From: an uncultured Chlorobiaceae bacterium
GTDB lineage: Bacteria > Bacteroidota > Chlorobiia > Chlorobiales > Chlorobiaceae
DNA: 64,000 bases
NCBI GenBank assembly: GCA_903915955.1
Contig: CAIWUU010000174.1
Location: 1-64,000, forward strand
Direction of reading: 5' to 3'
In this document: piece after piece, positions 37,205-46,386 of the stretch
Layout of the letters: each line of letters begins with the position of its first letter
Numbering within the stretch: position 1 is the first letter of the stretch
Notes under the pieces: generated by a model
What the model saw: the letters and a program-made list of their open reading frames with translations, nothing else
Told to the model about the DNA's origin: nothing
Database searches by the model: none
Program-made: the position numbers and the translations under genes

Positions 37205-38197
37205 ATGGCGATGAACAAATATCTTGTATTTCTGGAACAGAGGGAAGGTATTGTAAAAAAGGCTTCCATTGAGCTCTGGAACACTCTTCAGAAGCTGGTC
37301 GCTGTACATGAAGATATTGCAGTGTGCGCTCTTCTTGCCGGAGCTGCTGATCTTCAACTGCTCCAAGCCACTCTTGTCGGCGAGGGCGCTGTCTATTGCG
37401 CTAGTGACCATGGGTTCAGTCTGTACAATCCGGAGTGCTATGCCAATCTTGTTGCTGATACATTCAAGCGGGAGGCCTGCAGTGCCCTTTTTTTTGCCGA
37501 TACGATACTCAGCCGCGAGCTTGCCCCAAAACTTTCTGTACGTCTAAAGGCTGCATTGCTGTCTGGCTCTCCAGTGTTTGATGCTGCGGGGGTAGATAGT
37601 GGCTCTGTTCGGCCAGTCTATTCTGGTTCTGCCTTGGCATCGTTTCACTCCGACCGTTCACTCAGGATCTATACCATATCATCATTTCCGATAATCACAC
37701 CCACTCCTTCCAGAGTTCATATTGATTTTATTCCTCTTCAGCAGCGATGCTCCGTCAGTGGGGAGGAGCTTTTTCCGCTGATTCGCATGATGACGATGCG
37801 TGACGGTATACAGGATGTTACCGAAGCAGGCATTATTATAGCTGGCGGGAGAGGTGTTGGTGGAGCCGATGGATTTGCATTGCTTGAGCAGCTTGCGTTG
37901 CTTCTTGGAGGAGTTGTTGGCGCGAGTCGACCAGCCGTGGATGAAGGGTGGCGGCCCCATAGCGAACAGATAGGGCAGACTGGCAGAACGGTGGCGCCAG
38001 CGCTCTACCTTGCCTGTGGGATATCCGGCTCGGTCCAGCATCTTGCGGGGATTGGTTCAGCCGGTCTGGTGGTTGCCATCAACAGTGATTGCCATGCCCC
38101 GATTTTTGATGTCGCTGATTATGGGATTGTTGGTGATGCCCCTCTTGTATTGCGCAAACTGATAGATGCCGTACAGGATTTTTTGAAGAAGAAATGA
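37205..38197 (+). CDS. etfA: electron transfer flavoprotein alpha subunit
   Basis: Partner of EtfB that binds the FAD. The C-terminal half holds the FAD-binding features: IIIAGGRGVGGADGF, VVGASRPAVDEGW, IGQTGRTVAPALYLACGISG and HLAGIGSAGLVVAINSD, ending DAPLVL-like GIVGDAPLV. The ATG at 37205 gives 330 aa; longer starts (to 37154) would overlap etfB and add an atypical polar leader. Size is standard. The etfBA order and spacing suggest a two-gene operon downstream of the tRNA terminator. Confidence 0.92.
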   Translation: MAMNKYLVFLEQREGIVKKASIELWNTLQKLVAVHEDIAVCALLAGAADLQLLQATLVGEGAVYCASDHGFSLYNPECYANLVADTFKREACSALFFADTILSRELAPKLSVRLKAALLSGSPVFDAAGVDSGSVRPVYSGSALASFHSDRSLRIYTISSFPIITPTPSRVHIDFIPLQQRCSVSGEELFPLIRMMTMRDGIQDVTEAGIIIAGGRGVGGADGFALLEQLALLLGGVVGASRPAVDEGWRPHSEQIGQTGRTVAPALYLACGISGSVQHLAGIGSAGLVVAINSDCHAPIFDVADYGIVGDAPLVLRKLIDAVQDFLKKK

Positions 38198-38215
38198 TTA
38201 GTACTACTTTAGCGT

Positions 38216-38229
38216 TATGGTATACCATA
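38216..38229. promoter_or_regulatory. 14-base perfect palindrome upstream of the bifunctional nuclease gene
   Basis: TATGGTATACCATA is fully symmetric and lies 44 bases before the ATG at 38274 in the gap after etfA. It may be a binding site for a dimeric regulator. Length alone does not rule out chance. Confidence 0.3.
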
Positions 38230-38273
38230 GTTGGTTATTTTATGACCTTTGATGTAATGTTAATTTATTGTTC

Positions 38274-38864
38274 ATGCGTAAACTTCAGGTAGATATTCTC
38301 GGACTTTCAACAAGCCCGCATACCAACGGGGCTTATGCTCTTATCCTCTATGAGCTGGAGGGGAAGCGAAAACTTCCGATTATAATAGGCGGGTTTGAAG
38401 CCCAGGCAATTGCCCTTAAACTTGAAAATATAAAGCCGCCGCGTCCCTTCACCCACGACCTTTTCAAGAATATTGCCGATGCATTTCATCTGCAGGTCAA
38501 TGAAATCATTATTGATGAGCTGCACAATGAGACTTTCTATGCCAAAGTGATCTGCGAAGTAAATGGTGAAGTGCATGAGATTGATGCGCGCCCCAGTGAT
38601 GCTATTGCCATCGCAGTGCGTTTTAATGCCCCTCTTTTTGTGACCGAAGAGATTATGGACGAGGCCGGTATCAAGGAAGAGCAGAAGGAGGAGGGTGAGG
38701 AGGAGGCAGTTCCTGAACCTGATGAGATTGTGAGCACTGCTGTTACTCCTGATACTCTACTCAAAGAACTTCAGATATCTCTCAATGAGGCGGTGAACAA
38801 TGAAAACTATGAAGAGGCTGCAAAGCTTCGTGATCAAATTTCGCGCATGAAAAAAGGAAGCTGA
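38274..38864 (+). CDS. bifunctional nuclease family protein (DUF151) with UVR motif
   Basis: Its N-terminal domain is DUF151/BFN (about residues 1-135), seen in LSTSPHTNGAYALILYEL, PIIIGGFEAQAIALKLEN and DARPSDAIAIAVRF. Homologues include a plant nuclease acting on RNA and DNA. After an acidic spacer (Glu-rich, about 137-155) the C-terminus has a UvrB/UvrC-type helical hairpin with NEAVNNENYEEAAKLRDQI. This fusion is common in Chlorobi and Bacteroidetes. The ATG at 38274 gives 196 aa. It stands alone between etfA and a bidirectional terminator. Confidence 0.85.
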   Translation: MRKLQVDILGLSTSPHTNGAYALILYELEGKRKLPIIIGGFEAQAIALKLENIKPPRPFTHDLFKNIADAFHLQVNEIIIDELHNETFYAKVICEVNGEVHEIDARPSDAIAIAVRFNAPLFVTEEIMDEAGIKEEQKEEGEEEAVPEPDEIVSTAVTPDTLLKELQISLNEAVNNENYEEAAKLRDQISRMKKGS

Positions 38865-38899
38865 AGAGGTACTGCCATCAGATACCTCTTCGCTTTTTT
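38863..38899. terminator. bidirectional terminator between the nuclease gene and bamA
   Basis: A perfect 9-base stem GAAGAGGTA / TACCTCTTC with an 11-base loop is followed on the + strand by GCTTTTTT. On the other strand the stem is followed, after 7 bases, by another T run. It overlaps the stop codon of the nuclease gene and serves both converging genes. Confidence 0.8.
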
Positions 38900-38903
38900 C
38901 ACA

Positions 38904-41408
38904 CTACTCCGTTGTTGTGCCGAAACTGAATAAAAAGTTCCATCCCTGTTTTGACTGATCAGGAATACTCTCGACAGCATCAAACCCATAACCGTAATCG
39001 AGACCAATTTGCCCTATAATCGGCAGATAGAGGCGAAGGCCAATGCCAGCCGATTTTTTAAGGTCTGAAAAATTGACTGCGCTGCTGTTTTCCCAGAGAT
39101 TTGCAGCTTCAACAAATGTCAGGGCATAAATACTTACCGCCTGGGACATGGAGAGCGGATAGCGAACTTCAGAGGTGAACTTGGAGTAAACCTTGCCAGC
39201 ATACAGGGTGGAGGTACCTGAACTATCACCAAGCTTTCGACCGAGGCTGCGGTCATCATACCCTCGAAGAGGAATGGTTGGGAGACTCGACATCCCGCTG
39301 CCACCCATATAGAAGTACTCTGTGTAGGGGATATAATCACTATCATTGAAAGTGGCCAGATAGCCGTGTTGTGTCGAAAGGTTCCAGACGACTTTTTTTG
39401 TTATCGGGAGGTAAAAGCTTGATGATCCGGTCAATTTATAAAAATCGACTGAACCTGGCAGTGGGCCACCAGCAAGTTGCCCTTTAATCGAGTTTTTGCT
39501 GCCCCGTCTTGGATAGATGGGGTTGTCGATGCTGTTCCGTGTTGTCGTGAGGGTAATGGAAAACTCTTCAGCGTTGTCAGGAGCATTGAGATCACTATAG
39601 TTTATAAAACTCAGGAAGCCGCCAGAACTATGCAGGTATTTCAGCTTCAAGTTGATTGAGCTGTAATCGTCGGGCCAGGTGAGTCGTCTTCCGACGGACA
39701 GAGTTGTTCCATACTGGTCAATGACTGTAGGGTTGTCAGTGGTATCATTCGTATAGTCGTAAGCGCTATGGGTCTTGAACGCTGAAAAGCCTACTGCAGT
39801 TGGTGTGCCAAATGCCCATGGCTCAGTAAAGTTGAGGCTGAGTGTTCGGTAATTATAACTTCCAAATTGCCACTGGAAGCCAAGTTGCTGGCCGTCACCA
39901 TGTGGTAATGGTCGGTAAGCCTCTGCATTGAAAATATCTTTCAGTGAAAAATTATTGAAGGTGACTCCAAACGCACCAGTAAATCCGCTGCCGCTGTAGC
40001 CGACAGATGCGTTAAAGGTATCAGTCTGTTTTTCAGTAACATTGTAGGTCAGGTCTACCGTATTGTTTTCGGGATGCGGATCTATATCCGGTGTAATTTG
40101 TTCGGGGTCAAAGTAGTTGAGCATACTGAGCTCCCTGATGCTGCGCACAACGTTTTTGCGGCTGAACATATCTCCAGGAACAGTGTACAGCTCACGTCGA
40201 ATGACATGATCCTTTGTTTTGTTATTTCCACTGATATTAACCGTGTTAAGCTGGAACGGTTCCCCCTCCCTGAGAGTGATAACCAGATCGACAATATCAG
40301 GTTTGATAACCTGTTCCTCAAGATTTGCCTTGAAGGAGAGGTAGCCACGATCGAGATAGAGTGAGCTGACATCTGAATTGTCTTGCGAATAGTTCAATCT
40401 TTCCTGGATCAATTTTGAATTGTAGGTATCACCTTTTTTTATCCGGAATGTTTTTTCAAGAATATCCGTTGTGGCAAATTCCATGGTGTTGCCTGACCAT
40501 GTAATATTTCTTACATGATATTTGTTGCCTTCCTCAAGATAAATATCAAGAAAAAGTCCTTTGTTATTCTTGGCATAACTGATTGAGTCTTTTAAAACAC
40601 GAGCATCGCGGTAGCCATTGCCTCGATAGAACTCAACCAGCAGGTTTTTGTCTTCGCTGAATTTATCGGTATCCAGTTTTGGCGACCCAAAGATTTTTCG
40701 CCACCAGGAATTTTGAGTCGTCTCTTTAAAAACCCCTCTGAGTTTTTTCTGATCAAAAGCAGTGTTGCCGTGAAACGTTATTTTTTCAATTGATACCTTT
40801 GAGCCTTCGATAATGTTGAAAAGAATTTTTGTATGATTTTTGGCAAGTCCCTGTTGCTGGAATTCGGCTTTAGCTGTCAAATAACCTTTTGACGCATAAA
40901 GTTTTTCAATTTTATTGGCGGCTGTAAGTAACGATTGTTCCGAGATTTTTTTTCCAGTTACAAGTGCTGCTGTCTTTGTTAATTCATCACTGTCAATCTT
41001 TTTATTTCCACTAAAGACGACCTCATCAAGCATTGGTAATTCCGTAAGGACGAAGTGGAGCGCGATATTGTTCTGGCCAAGATCGTTTTTACTCAAATTG
41101 ATATCGCTGAAAAGCTGGAGTTTCCAAAGGTATTGCAGTGCTCCAGAGAGCTCTGTTCCCGGGATTGAAATCTTGTCCTTGACTTTAAGCGGAAGGCTGT
41201 ATTTTAACTCTTCATCGTTGAGCGATTCAAGGCCGCTAAAGGATATCGAGGCTACAGTGTAGATATCTTTTTTCGCAACACTTACTTCCGGTTGCTCTGC
41301 AGCACTGGGCTGTTTGGTCAGTCGATTTTTTGCCTCTACGTCCTTTCCTGTCGCATTAAAGGCAAGAGCCAGCAAACTTATGGTTATCAGTTTTCGTGTT
41401 TGTTTCAT
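38904..41408 (-). CDS. bamA: outer membrane assembly factor BamA
   Basis: Inserts beta-barrel proteins into the outer membrane. From the ATG at 41408 it is 834 residues: a signal peptide (MKQTRK then a hydrophobic core), about five POTRA domains (e.g. VASISFSGLESLNDEEL, EVVFSGNKKIDSDEL, KITFHGNTAFDQKKL, ITWSGNTMEFAT, VNISGNNKTKDHVIRREL) and a C-terminal 16-strand barrel with RGYDDRSLG and the ending FNFLFSFGTTTE-like W-N-F-L-F-S-F-G. Longer frames starting at 41672 would overlap uppS and are rejected. It follows uppS by 22 bases, a common arrangement. Confidence 0.94.
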   Translation of the reverse strand: MKQTRKLITISLLALAFNATGKDVEAKNRLTKQPSAAEQPEVSVAKKDIYTVASISFSGLESLNDEELKYSLPLKVKDKISIPGTELSGALQYLWKLQLFSDINLSKNDLGQNNIALHFVLTELPMLDEVVFSGNKKIDSDELTKTAALVTGKKISEQSLLTAANKIEKLYASKGYLTAKAEFQQQGLAKNHTKILFNIIEGSKVSIEKITFHGNTAFDQKKLRGVFKETTQNSWWRKIFGSPKLDTDKFSEDKNLLVEFYRGNGYRDARVLKDSISYAKNNKGLFLDIYLEEGNKYHVRNITWSGNTMEFATTDILEKTFRIKKGDTYNSKLIQERLNYSQDNSDVSSLYLDRGYLSFKANLEEQVIKPDIVDLVITLREGEPFQLNTVNISGNNKTKDHVIRRELYTVPGDMFSRKNVVRSIRELSMLNYFDPEQITPDIDPHPENNTVDLTYNVTEKQTDTFNASVGYSGSGFTGAFGVTFNNFSLKDIFNAEAYRPLPHGDGQQLGFQWQFGSYNYRTLSLNFTEPWAFGTPTAVGFSAFKTHSAYDYTNDTTDNPTVIDQYGTTLSVGRRLTWPDDYSSINLKLKYLHSSGGFLSFINYSDLNAPDNAEEFSITLTTTRNSIDNPIYPRRGSKNSIKGQLAGGPLPGSVDFYKLTGSSSFYLPITKKVVWNLSTQHGYLATFNDSDYIPYTEYFYMGGSGMSSLPTIPLRGYDDRSLGRKLGDSSGTSTLYAGKVYSKFTSEVRYPLSMSQAVSIYALTFVEAANLWENSSAVNFSDLKKSAGIGLRLYLPIIGQIGLDYGYGFDAVESIPDQSKQGWNFLFSFGTTTE

Positions 41409-41430
41409 GAAATGTGGCGGGTCAATCTGG

Positions 41431-42279
41431 TTAAAGCTTGTTGGCAGGAATATTTTTTGTCTGAATTTGTTCACTGGTCTGTCCAAACCTTCGTTCCCTG
41501 CTCTGAAATTCACGAATGGCATCATACAGTTGTGAACGACGGAAGTCAGGCCAGTAGGTGTTTGTAAAATAGATTTCAGAGTAAGCGCTTTGCCAAAGCA
41601 TAAAGTTGCTGATTCTGAATTCTCCGCTTGTACGGATAAGCAGTTCTGGATCTGGCAGCGAAGCTGTTGCAAGGTACGATGCGACTGTCTGCTCGGTAAC
41701 CGTCTCAGGTTTGAGCAGCCCAGCCTTCACATCAAAGGCAATGGCTTTGCATGCTTGAGTAATATCCCATTGGCCACTGTAACTGAGTGCAATGTTCAAC
41801 ACCAGTTTATTGTTGTTTTTGGTGAGCTCCATGGTATTTTCAAGGACGGAACGGACTTTTTTAGGCAAAAGCACCATCTCTCCAATCATATTGAGCCGGA
41901 TATTGCTGTCGTGCAGTTTACGACTTTCTCTGCCGATCACTCTTACAAGGAGTTGCATCAGCGCCGATACCTCTTTTTCCGGTCGCTTCCAGTTTTCAGT
42001 GGAAAAGGTGAACAGCGTAAGATATTTGATCCCAAGTTGGGTGCAGGCTTCAACGATATCCCGGACTGATTCCACACCAGCGACATGACCATCAATTCTT
42101 GTTTTACCCTTCAATCTTGCCCAACGCCCATTCCCATCCATAATGATGGCAATATGACTGGGAAGTTCGCATGATGATTGAAGCTCAGCCTGTACCTGTT
42201 TGTCTTCATCGTCAGAGCCCGTAGACAACCAACGGGTTTTAAGTGCGGATGAAAAATCCTTTACATGTATGAGTTCCAT
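41431..42279 (-). CDS. uppS: undecaprenyl diphosphate synthase (cis-prenyltransferase)
   Basis: Makes the C55 lipid carrier for peptidoglycan and O-antigen sugars. The catalytic aspartate is D48 in IIMDGNGRWAR, and other signatures are GVESVRDIVEACTQLGIKYLT, FTFSTENWKRP and the C-terminal PELLIRTSGEFRISNFMLWQ plus TNTYWPDF. In the last motif the usual GExRxSNFLLWQ reads NFMLWQ. An N-terminal extension of about 40 residues makes it 282 aa. It lies directly upstream of bamA; the gene faces gatA across about 200 bases. Confidence 0.95.
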   Translation of the reverse strand: MELIHVKDFSSALKTRWLSTGSDDEDKQVQAELQSSCELPSHIAIIMDGNGRWARLKGKTRIDGHVAGVESVRDIVEACTQLGIKYLTLFTFSTENWKRPEKEVSALMQLLVRVIGRESRKLHDSNIRLNMIGEMVLLPKKVRSVLENTMELTKNNNKLVLNIALSYSGQWDITQACKAIAFDVKAGLLKPETVTEQTVASYLATASLPDPELLIRTSGEFRISNFMLWQSAYSEIYFTNTYWPDFRRSQLYDAIREFQSRERRFGQTSEQIQTKNIPANKL

Positions 42280-42479
42280 ATATTCACGTTACTACCTTAT
42301 CGCAGGATCGGTATTCACGGTTAGAATCCATGAATAAACTTCTCTATAACTAAATCAACCCGAATTGAAAAATATGCAGTTATTTCTTATAATGCAAACT
42401 ATACAATAATTGGAAACTGTCGCAAGGTACGTAAAAATCAGTTACAGACTCTCTTCTCTTAAAATAATTCACAAAAGAC

Positions 42480-43907
42480 GTGCAATTAAGTAGTTACGAA
42501 GATCTTCGTTCAAAGATTGTCTCGCGTATGGTAACCTGTGAAGAGGTTGTGCGTTTTTATCTTGAACGTATTGACAGACATTGCAATGACAACATCTACA
42601 TAACAGTTTTTCATGAGCAGGCGCTTGAACGGGCAAGAACTCTTGATCGGAAACTCAGGGATGGAGGGGTTCCGGGCAAGTTGTTCGGTATGCCGATGGC
42701 TATCAAAGACAATATTGCGATAAAAGGAAGTAGGCTTACCTGTGCATCCAAAATTCTTGAACAGTACAAAAGTGTCTATGATGCAACCTCAGTTCTTCGG
42801 CTTGAGGCAGAAGATGCAATATTTCTGGGGAAAACCAACATGGATGAGTTTGCCATGGGCAGCTCAAATGAAAATTCAGCGTTTGGCAATGTCCCCAATC
42901 CGTTTGATAAAAAAAGAGTACCTGGCGGCAGCTCTGGTGGTTCGGCGGCAGCAGTTGCCAATGGACTTGCCATGGTAGCACTCGGTTCTGATACAGGCGG
43001 CTCTGTTCGTCAGCCAGCCGGTTTTTGTGATATTGTCGGGTTAAAACCAACTTACGGAAGGATCTCCCGCTATGGACTTGTGGCTTTTGCCTCTTCATTC
43101 GATCAGATAGGAGTATTAGCCAGGAACTGTGATGATGCAGCCCTTGTGCTTGAGGTTATGGCTGGAAGGGACGATCGGGATGCCACCTCTTCATCTCATG
43201 CTGTGCCGCCTTACTCTTCAGAGATGGCTGCTGTTTCGGTTGCAGGATTGAAGATTGGTGTTCCGAAAGAGTATTTCCCTGATAGCCTTAATCCTGATGT
43301 TGCTCGTATGGTCAAAGGAAAGCTTTCTGAACTTCGTGATCAGGGAGCTGAACTTGTTGACATTACACTTCCGGATAGTGAGTATGCTATCGCGGCCTAC
43401 TATATTCTTGTGACTGCCGAAGCCTCATCTAATCTTGCCCGTTTTGATGGTGCCCGGTATGGGTATCGTTCCGGGCATTCTACAGATCTTGCTGCCATGT
43501 ATGTGAATTCGAGGACGGAAGCGTTCGGCAGGGAGGTCAAGCGCAGGATTATGCTTGGAACTTATGTGCTCTCTGCGGGTTATTATGATACCTACTATAA
43601 AAAGGCGCAGCAGGTTCGTCGGGTGTTTCAGGAGCGATACCGCGAAGCACTTGAGAAGGTTGATGTTATTGCTGGTCCGACATCACCATTTCCCCCTTTT
43701 GGCATAGGAGATAAAACCGGTGATCCTCTTGAGATGTATCTTGCCGATGTTTTCACTGTTCCTGCAAGTATTGTTGGTATGCCGGCAGTCAGTGTTCCGC
43801 TTGGATTTGACAGTTTGAATCTTCCCGTGGGAATGCACCTTATCTGCAACTTTTTCGAGGAGGGAAAGCTGCTTGGTATTGCGAAACAGATGCAGTGCTC
43901 TCTATAA
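42480..43907 (+). CDS. gatA: aspartyl/glutamyl-tRNA(Asn/Gln) amidotransferase subunit A
   Basis: Amidase subunit of GatCAB, which amidates Glu-tRNA(Gln) and/or Asp-tRNA(Asn). The Ser-cisSer-Lys triad corresponds to K76 (AIKDNI), S151 (GGSSGGS) and S175 ([12 protein letters not shown]), spaced as in the S. aureus enzyme. The 475 aa is standard. The start is GTG at 42480, which fits the family's MQxSSYEDLR opening. gatB and gatC are not in the window. It is followed by sucD after 46 bases. Confidence 0.93.
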   Translation: MQLSSYEDLRSKIVSRMVTCEEVVRFYLERIDRHCNDNIYITVFHEQALERARTLDRKLRDGGVPGKLFGMPMAIKDNIAIKGSRLTCASKILEQYKSVYDATSVLRLEAEDAIFLGKTNMDEFAMGSSNENSAFGNVPNPFDKKRVPGGSSGGSAAAVANGLAMVALGSDTGGSVRQPAGFCDIVGLKPTYGRISRYGLVAFASSFDQIGVLARNCDDAALVLEVMAGRDDRDATSSSHAVPPYSSEMAAVSVAGLKIGVPKEYFPDSLNPDVARMVKGKLSELRDQGAELVDITLPDSEYAIAAYYILVTAEASSNLARFDGARYGYRSGHSTDLAAMYVNSRTEAFGREVKRRIMLGTYVLSAGYYDTYYKKAQQVRRVFQERYREALEKVDVIAGPTSPFPPFGIGDKTGDPLEMYLADVFTVPASIVGMPAVSVPLGFDSLNLPVGMHLICNFFEEGKLLGIAKQMQCSL

Positions 43908-43953
43908 TCTCTGGTAACCTCCTAATAACTATTAATCTTAATAAATCTGTACT

Positions 43954-44853
43954 ATGAGCGTATTAGTGAACAAGGATACCCGCCTGCTCGTGCAGGGGAT
44001 AACCGGTACGGAAGGTACTTTTCATACCTCCCAGATTCTTGAATATGGAACCAATGTGGTTGCCGGGGTTACTCCTGGAAAAGGTGATCTTCTCTATCAT
44101 GGAAACGAAAAAGACAAGTTCTGTCGTCCAGTGCCGGTTTTCAATACAGTACGGGAAGCTGTAGAGAAAGCGGAAGCCAACGTAACAGTTATTTTTGTAC
44201 CTGCACCATTTGCTGCTGATGCAATCATGGAGGCTGCGGATGCCGGGTTGAAAGTGATCATCTGTATTACTGAAGGTATTCCAGTTAACGACATGATGAA
44301 AGCCTTTGCATTCGTCAAGCAGAAGGGAGCTGTTCTTATTGGGCCAAATTGTCCAGGTGTTATTACTCCAGGAGAGGCTAAAGTTGGCATTATGCCAGGC
44401 TTTATCCATAAAAAAGGGACGATTGGTGTTGTTTCCCGCAGTGGAACCCTGACTTATGAAGCGGTACATCAGCTTACCCAGGTAGGTCTGGGCCAGTCAA
44501 CCTGTATTGGCATTGGTGGTGACCCGATTATTGGTACGCAGTTCATCGATGCAGTCAAGCTCTTTGCCGCTGATGATGAGACGGAAGGGCTGGTCATGAT
44601 CGGTGAAATAGGTGGCAGTGCCGAAGAAGAGGCTGCCGCATATATTCAGAAGTATTTCAAAAAACCTGTGATAGGATTTATCGCTGGTCGAACAGCGCCT
44701 CCAGGTCGCAGAATGGGGCATGCTGGCGCAATTGTATCAGGAGGCAAAGGGACAGCAGAAGACAAGATAAAAGCAATGGAAGCAGCTGGCATTCACGTCG
44801 TTGACAGTCCGGCCGATATCGGCGAAGCCATGATTAAAGCTTTGGGTCGGTAA
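43954..44853 (+). CDS. sucD: succinyl-CoA ligase (synthetase) alpha subunit
   Basis: Interconverts succinate plus CoA and succinyl-CoA with NTP; in green sulfur bacteria this works in the reductive TCA cycle of carbon fixation. The CoA-binding Rossmann domain shows [12 protein letters not shown] and GVTPGKG; the phosphohistidine lies in [14 protein letters not shown]. Other markers are [18 protein letters not shown] and [11 protein letters not shown]. At 299 residues it is full length. The beta subunit gene sucC is not adjacent here. A strong hairpin follows. Confidence 0.95.
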   Translation: MSVLVNKDTRLLVQGITGTEGTFHTSQILEYGTNVVAGVTPGKGDLLYHGNEKDKFCRPVPVFNTVREAVEKAEANVTVIFVPAPFAADAIMEAADAGLKVIICITEGIPVNDMMKAFAFVKQKGAVLIGPNCPGVITPGEAKVGIMPGFIHKKGTIGVVSRSGTLTYEAVHQLTQVGLGQSTCIGIGGDPIIGTQFIDAVKLFAADDETEGLVMIGEIGGSAEEEAAAYIQKYFKKPVIGFIAGRTAPPGRRMGHAGAIVSGGKGTAEDKIKAMEAAGIHVVDSPADIGEAMIKALGR

Positions 44854-44869
44854 GATGATATAAGGTTTT

Positions 44870-44900
44870 GAGTGGACTCATACCTTCTATGAGTCCACTC
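44870..44900. terminator. 13-base perfect hairpin between convergent sucD and kdsD
   Basis: The stem GAGTGGACTCATA / TATGAGTCCACTC is perfect, with loop CCTTC. Neither strand has a proper T tract after it, so it is an atypical terminator that may instead stabilise mRNA ends or act as a bidirectional barrier. Confidence 0.6.
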
Positions 44901-44914
44901 ACTCTTGTAACTCT

Positions 44915-45895
44915 TTAGAGCCCCAGCGTAATCAAATCATGGATATGCACCATTCCCACCGGTCGTTCTTCACGGTCACACACCAGCAACTGCGTTATAC
45001 GCCAGGTTTCAAGAATATCAAGACACTCCTTGGCCATTGTTTCTGTAGAGACGGTTTTGGGATGAGGTGTCATAACCTCTCCGGCACTGAGGCTTAAAAA
45101 CTCTTTGCCACTCTGAACCATGCGGCGAAGGTCACCATCAGTAAATATTCCACGGAGAACCCCTTCTGCATTTACAACAGCGCTGACACCGTATCGTTTT
45201 GAGGTCATTTCAAGGATAAGATCAGTCACGGAGGCTTGTTCAGCCACAACAGGCACAGCGTTACCCTTGGCCATGATATCACTGACTTTAACTGTCAATC
45301 GTCGACCAAGGGAACCTTTAGGATGTGTCAGCGCAAAATCTCTCTGTGTGAACTTTTTCTGTTGCATCAAACAAACAGCAAGAGCATCCCCCATCGCCAA
45401 CATTGCTGTCGTTGAGGTTGTCGGTGCCAGATCGTAAGGACAGGCCTCTTTTTCTATACCAGTATCCAGAGTGATATCCGCATTCAGAGCAAGAAATGAG
45501 CGAAGGTTGCCAGTCATGGCAATAATCCTGGCACCGATCTGCCTGAGCGCGGGGAGGATAAAATTCAGCTCCTCCGTTGTGCCACTTTTCGACAGACAGA
45601 CAACAACATCGTGTGGCCCAACAATGCCAAGATCGCCGTGCGCAGCATCTGCGGGGTGAAGGAAAAGGGCAGTTGAGCCCGTTGATGACATCGTTGCCGC
45701 TATTTTCTGGCCAATAATACCCGATTTACCCATACCGGAGATAATAATTTTTCCTTTACAGGATACTAAAAGTTCTACAGCAGATGCAAAGTTTTCATCA
45801 AGCCGTTGTGCGATGAGGAGAATGGCTTGTGCCTCCTGTTCAAGGATTGTTTTTCCGCTTGCGGTAATAGTCATGGTTTGGAATGGTTCGCTCAT
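44915..45895 (-). CDS. kdsD: KdsD/KpsF-type arabinose 5-phosphate isomerase
   Basis: Converts ribulose 5-phosphate to arabinose 5-phosphate, the precursor of Kdo for lipopolysaccharide. An SIS domain comes first (GMGKSGIIGQKIAATMSSTG, HPADAAHGDLGIV, SKSGTTEEL), then LTHPKGSLGRRL and two CBS domains (about residues 205-326). The 326 aa and the order are diagnostic for the KdsD/KpsF/GutQ group. It runs leftward, convergent with sucD, and diverges from the small TM protein at 46017. Confidence 0.93.
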   Translation of the reverse strand: MSEPFQTMTITASGKTILEQEAQAILLIAQRLDENFASAVELLVSCKGKIIISGMGKSGIIGQKIAATMSSTGSTALFLHPADAAHGDLGIVGPHDVVVCLSKSGTTEELNFILPALRQIGARIIAMTGNLRSFLALNADITLDTGIEKEACPYDLAPTTSTTAMLAMGDALAVCLMQQKKFTQRDFALTHPKGSLGRRLTVKVSDIMAKGNAVPVVAEQASVTDLILEMTSKRYGVSAVVNAEGVLRGIFTDGDLRRMVQSGKEFLSLSAGEVMTPHPKTVSTETMAKECLDILETWRITQLLVCDREERPVGMVHIHDLITLGL

Positions 45896-46016
45896 ACTCT
45901 TCTGGCAGAATAGATGCTTCAGTGAAGAAAAGATGGTTGGTTACTATTTTTATAAAAGGTAATATCGGCTAAATTGATGAAATACCATTTTCTTTGCTAA
46001 TCATAACAATTTTCTC

Positions 46017-46364
46017 ATGAGTTGGCTCGTTCTTCTGGGTTTATCCCTGTTCGTATTTTTTATCTTTGTTATCTTGTTTCGCAAGTTTGTGGGCTATATG
46101 AAAAAAGAGCAGAATCTGGTCATTGAGTCATTCCATGACGCGCTTATCGACAAAGATAATCCTGTTGGCCTGAACAAGGAAGAGCTGGATAAACTCAAGC
46201 AGCAGCAAGAGGAGGCACAGCGCCACCTCCGCGATGTCATATCAAGAATCCCTGTGATTCAGAAAGATGGCAGATTTCAGATTGATGAAGAGGCCATCAG
46301 GCAGAGACGAGCTGAGGCTCAAAGCAACGGAACGTCCGAGACGGTAACGAATGATAATGTATAA
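46017..46364 (+). CDS. small protein with N-terminal TM, unknown function
   Basis: A 115-residue protein with one hydrophobic segment at residues 3-24, then a hydrophilic, charged helical part rich in Lys, Glu and Gln (about 60-85, coiled-coil-like) and an acidic/polar tail. Family not recognised. It starts with ATG at 46017 and lies 22 bases upstream of the flippase gene, so the two are probably cotranscribed. The membrane anchor is directly visible; anything else would be a guess. Confidence 0.65.
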   Translation: MSWLVLLGLSLFVFFIFVILFRKFVGYMKKEQNLVIESFHDALIDKDNPVGLNKEELDKLKQQQEEAQRHLRDVISRIPVIQKDGRFQIDEEAIRQRRAEAQSNGTSETVTNDNV

Positions 46365-46386
46365 GGCTCTCTGATTTTTCTTCTGC

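Noticed and set aside
41409-41672. N-terminal extension of bamA by 88 codons
   Set aside because: The extension lies inside uppS in another frame, and a normal signal peptide begins at the ATG at 41408.
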